Below, piece by piece: positions 62,746 to 64,000 of a DNA stretch of 64,000 bases. Source of the stretch: Pseudomonas pudica (GTDB lineage: Bacteria > Pseudomonadota > Gammaproteobacteria > Pseudomonadales > Pseudomonadaceae). Position numbers and translations under genes: made by a program. The notes under the pieces are model-generated. The model made no database searches and was not told the origin of the DNA. It worked only from the letters and a program-made list of their open reading frames with translations. The first letter of the stretch is position 1. The number at the start of each line of letters is the position of its first letter. The stretch spans positions 1 through 64,000 of the forward strand of contig NZ_JADLJS010000021.1 of NCBI RefSeq assembly GCF_015680405.1. The letters run 5' to 3'.

Positions 62746-64000
62746 ATGCGAACCCTTGACGTACACCCGATCATCGATAACGCGCGCTTTACCCCGTTCC
62801 ACTGGATGGTCATGGCCTGGTGCGGCCTGCTGCTGATCTTCGACGGCTATGACCTGTTCATCTACGGCGTGGTACTGCCGGTCATCATGAAAGAGTGGGG
62901 CCTGACCCCGTTGCAGGCCGGTGCATTGGGCAGCTATGCACTGTTCGGCATGATGTTCGGCGCACTGGCCTTCGGCAGCCTGGCCGATCGCATCGGGCGC
63001 AAGAAGGGTATCGCCATCTGTTTCGCCTTGTTCTCCGGGGCAACGATCCTCAACGGGTTTGCCAGCAACCCGAGCGAGTTCGGCATCTACCGTTTCGTTG
63101 CTGGCCTTGGCTGTGGCGGCCTGATGCCCAACGCCGTGGCACTGATGAACGAGTACGCGCCCAAGCGCCTGCGCAGCACGCTGGTGGCGATCATGTTCAG
63201 TGGCTACTCGCTGGGCGGCATGCTCTCGGCGGGTGTCGGCATCTTCATGCTGCCGCGTTTCGGCTGGGAATCGATGTTCTTCGCCGCAGCGGTGCCACTG
63301 CTGCTGTTGCCGGTGATCCTGTACTACCTCCCTGAATCGATCGGTTTCCTGGTACGCCAGGGCCGTAAAGACGAGGCCCGCAAGCTGCTCAAGCGGCTGG
63401 ACCCGGATTGCGACGTGCAACCTGACGATGTACTGGTCGCTCCTGTGGGAGCGGGCTTGTCCCGCGAAAGGGCCGGCAAGTTCACCGCTGTAGTCGAACT
63501 GTTCCGCAACGGCCTGGCCATTCGCACCCTTGCGCTGTGGTTGGCGTTCTTCTGCTGCCTGCTGATGGTCTACGCGCTCAGTTCCTGGCTGCCGAAGCTG
63601 ATGGCCAACGCCGGCTACAGCCTGGGCTCGAGCCTGTCGTTCCTGCTGGCGCTGAACTTCGGTGGCATGGCCGGGGCGATCCTCGGCGGCTGGCTGGGCG
63701 ACCGCTACAACCTGGTCAAGGTCAAGGTGGCGTTCTTCATTGCCGCCGCGCTGTCGATCAGCCTGCTGGGCGTCAACAGCCCGATGCCGGTGCTGTACCT
63801 GCTGATCTTCATTGCCGGCGCCACCACCATCGGCACGCAGATCCTGCTGTATGCCGGCGCCGCCCAGCTGTACGGGCTATCGGTGCGCTCCACCGGGCTG
63901 GGCTGGGCCTCGGGCATCGGCCGCAACGGCGCCATCGTCGGCCCGCTTCTGGGTGGTGCGCTGATGGGCATCAACCTGCCCCTGCAACTCAACTTCATCG
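62746..64000 (+). CDS. benK: Benzoate MFS transporter, right end cut by window
   Basis: The frame opened at ATG 62746 (MRTLDVHPIIDNARFTPFHW) stays open to the window edge, giving at least 418 residues. It is an AAHS-type aromatic-acid proton symporter: DGYDLFIYGVVLP (first TM acidic site), FGSLADRIGRKKG, and RNGAIVGPLLGG. It lies 58 bp after benD. Residues about 232-243 in the central loop are encoded by a REP-like stretch (VGAGLSRERAG). BenK imports benzoate. Confidence 0.92.
   Translation, partial: MRTLDVHPIIDNARFTPFHWMVMAWCGLLLIFDGYDLFIYGVVLPVIMKEWGLTPLQAGALGSYALFGMMFGALAFGSLADRIGRKKGIAICFALFSGATILNGFASNPSEFGIYRFVAGLGCGGLMPNAVALMNEYAPKRLRSTLVAIMFSGYSLGGMLSAGVGIFMLPRFGWESMFFAAAVPLLLLPVILYYLPESIGFLVRQGRKDEARKLLKRLDPDCDVQPDDVLVAPVGAGLSRERAGKFTAVVELFRNGLAIRTLALWLAFFCCLLMVYALSSWLPKLMANAGYSLGSSLSFLLALNFGGMAGAILGGWLGDRYNLVKVKVAFFIAAALSISLLGVNSPMPVLYLLIFIAGATTIGTQILLYAGAAQLYGLSVRSTGLGWASGIGRNGAIVGPLLGGALMGINLPLQLNFI
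63441..63476. repeat. REP unit inside benK coding sequence
   Basis: TCCTGTGGGAGCGGGCTTGTCCCGCGAAAGGGCCGG resembles the window's REP units and is read in-frame in the central cytoplasmic loop. Confidence 0.75.

Overview
The window reads as chromosome from a fluorescent pseudomonad of the Pseudomonas putida group. It is GC-rich and densely coded, it is sprinkled with P. putida-type REP palindromes (cores like CCTGTGGGAGCGGG / CCCGCGAAGAGG), and it carries a benR-benABCDK cluster. From memory, the order galE/EPS genes - LysR - sdaA - polyamine genes - aldehyde dehydrogenase - TonB receptor - Usp - hisN-like - ben resembles the PP_3129-PP_3165 region of P. putida KT2440; I could not check this.

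Layout. (1) About 0.5-18.4 kb is an accessory catabolic block. A first operon holds a quinone oxidoreductase, a TfdA/TauD dioxygenase, a beta-keto-acid cleavage enzyme, an MFS carrier, a DsbA-like thiol protein, a Rieske protein and a broken mini membrane ORF. A convergent AraC-type regulator follows. A second operon holds an RBBP9-type hydrolase, DUF1302 and DUF1329 proteins, a YCF48/BNR protein, an MMPL/RND permease, an acyl-CoA dehydrogenase and an acyl-CoA ligase. Both operons are preceded by the same ~39-bp element with the same spacing to a -10-like hexamer, so they look like one regulon, probably for a hydrophobic acid, ester or ether. (2) About 18.5-36 kb is an exopolysaccharide locus: galE, a secreted glycoside hydrolase and a Wzy-like polymerase leftward; a flippase, a Tat-leader mini-protein, a GMC oxidoreductase, two LbH acyltransferases, several glycosyltransferases, a VirK/YbjX protein, a WecG/TagA enzyme and a WcaJ-type initiating transferase rightward. 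(3) About 36-50 kb holds a LysR regulator with L-serine dehydratase, a DUF3313-like lipoprotein, a HigB/HigA-like toxin-antitoxin pair, a gamma-glutamyl-polyamine pathway (oxidase, PotF-like binding protein, glutamine-synthetase-like ligase) with an AraC regulator, a superfamily I helicase-like protein and a succinate-semialdehyde dehydrogenase with a divergent LysR gene. (4) About 50-57.5 kb holds a small secreted protein, a PhyH-family dioxygenase, a PagL-type lipid A deacylase, a TonB-dependent siderophore receptor with a Fur-box-like site, a tandem Usp protein, a HisN/IMPase-family phosphatase and a lipoprotein. (5) About 57.7-64 kb is the benzoate pathway; benK runs off the right edge.

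Most striking are the shared two-half-site operator and the regulon it implies, a 64-residue Tat-leader protein translationally coupled to a GMC oxidoreductase inside an EPS operon, and two REP elements read in-frame inside transporter genes (the MMPL permease and benK). No tRNA, rRNA, CRISPR array or insertion-sequence transposase was seen.
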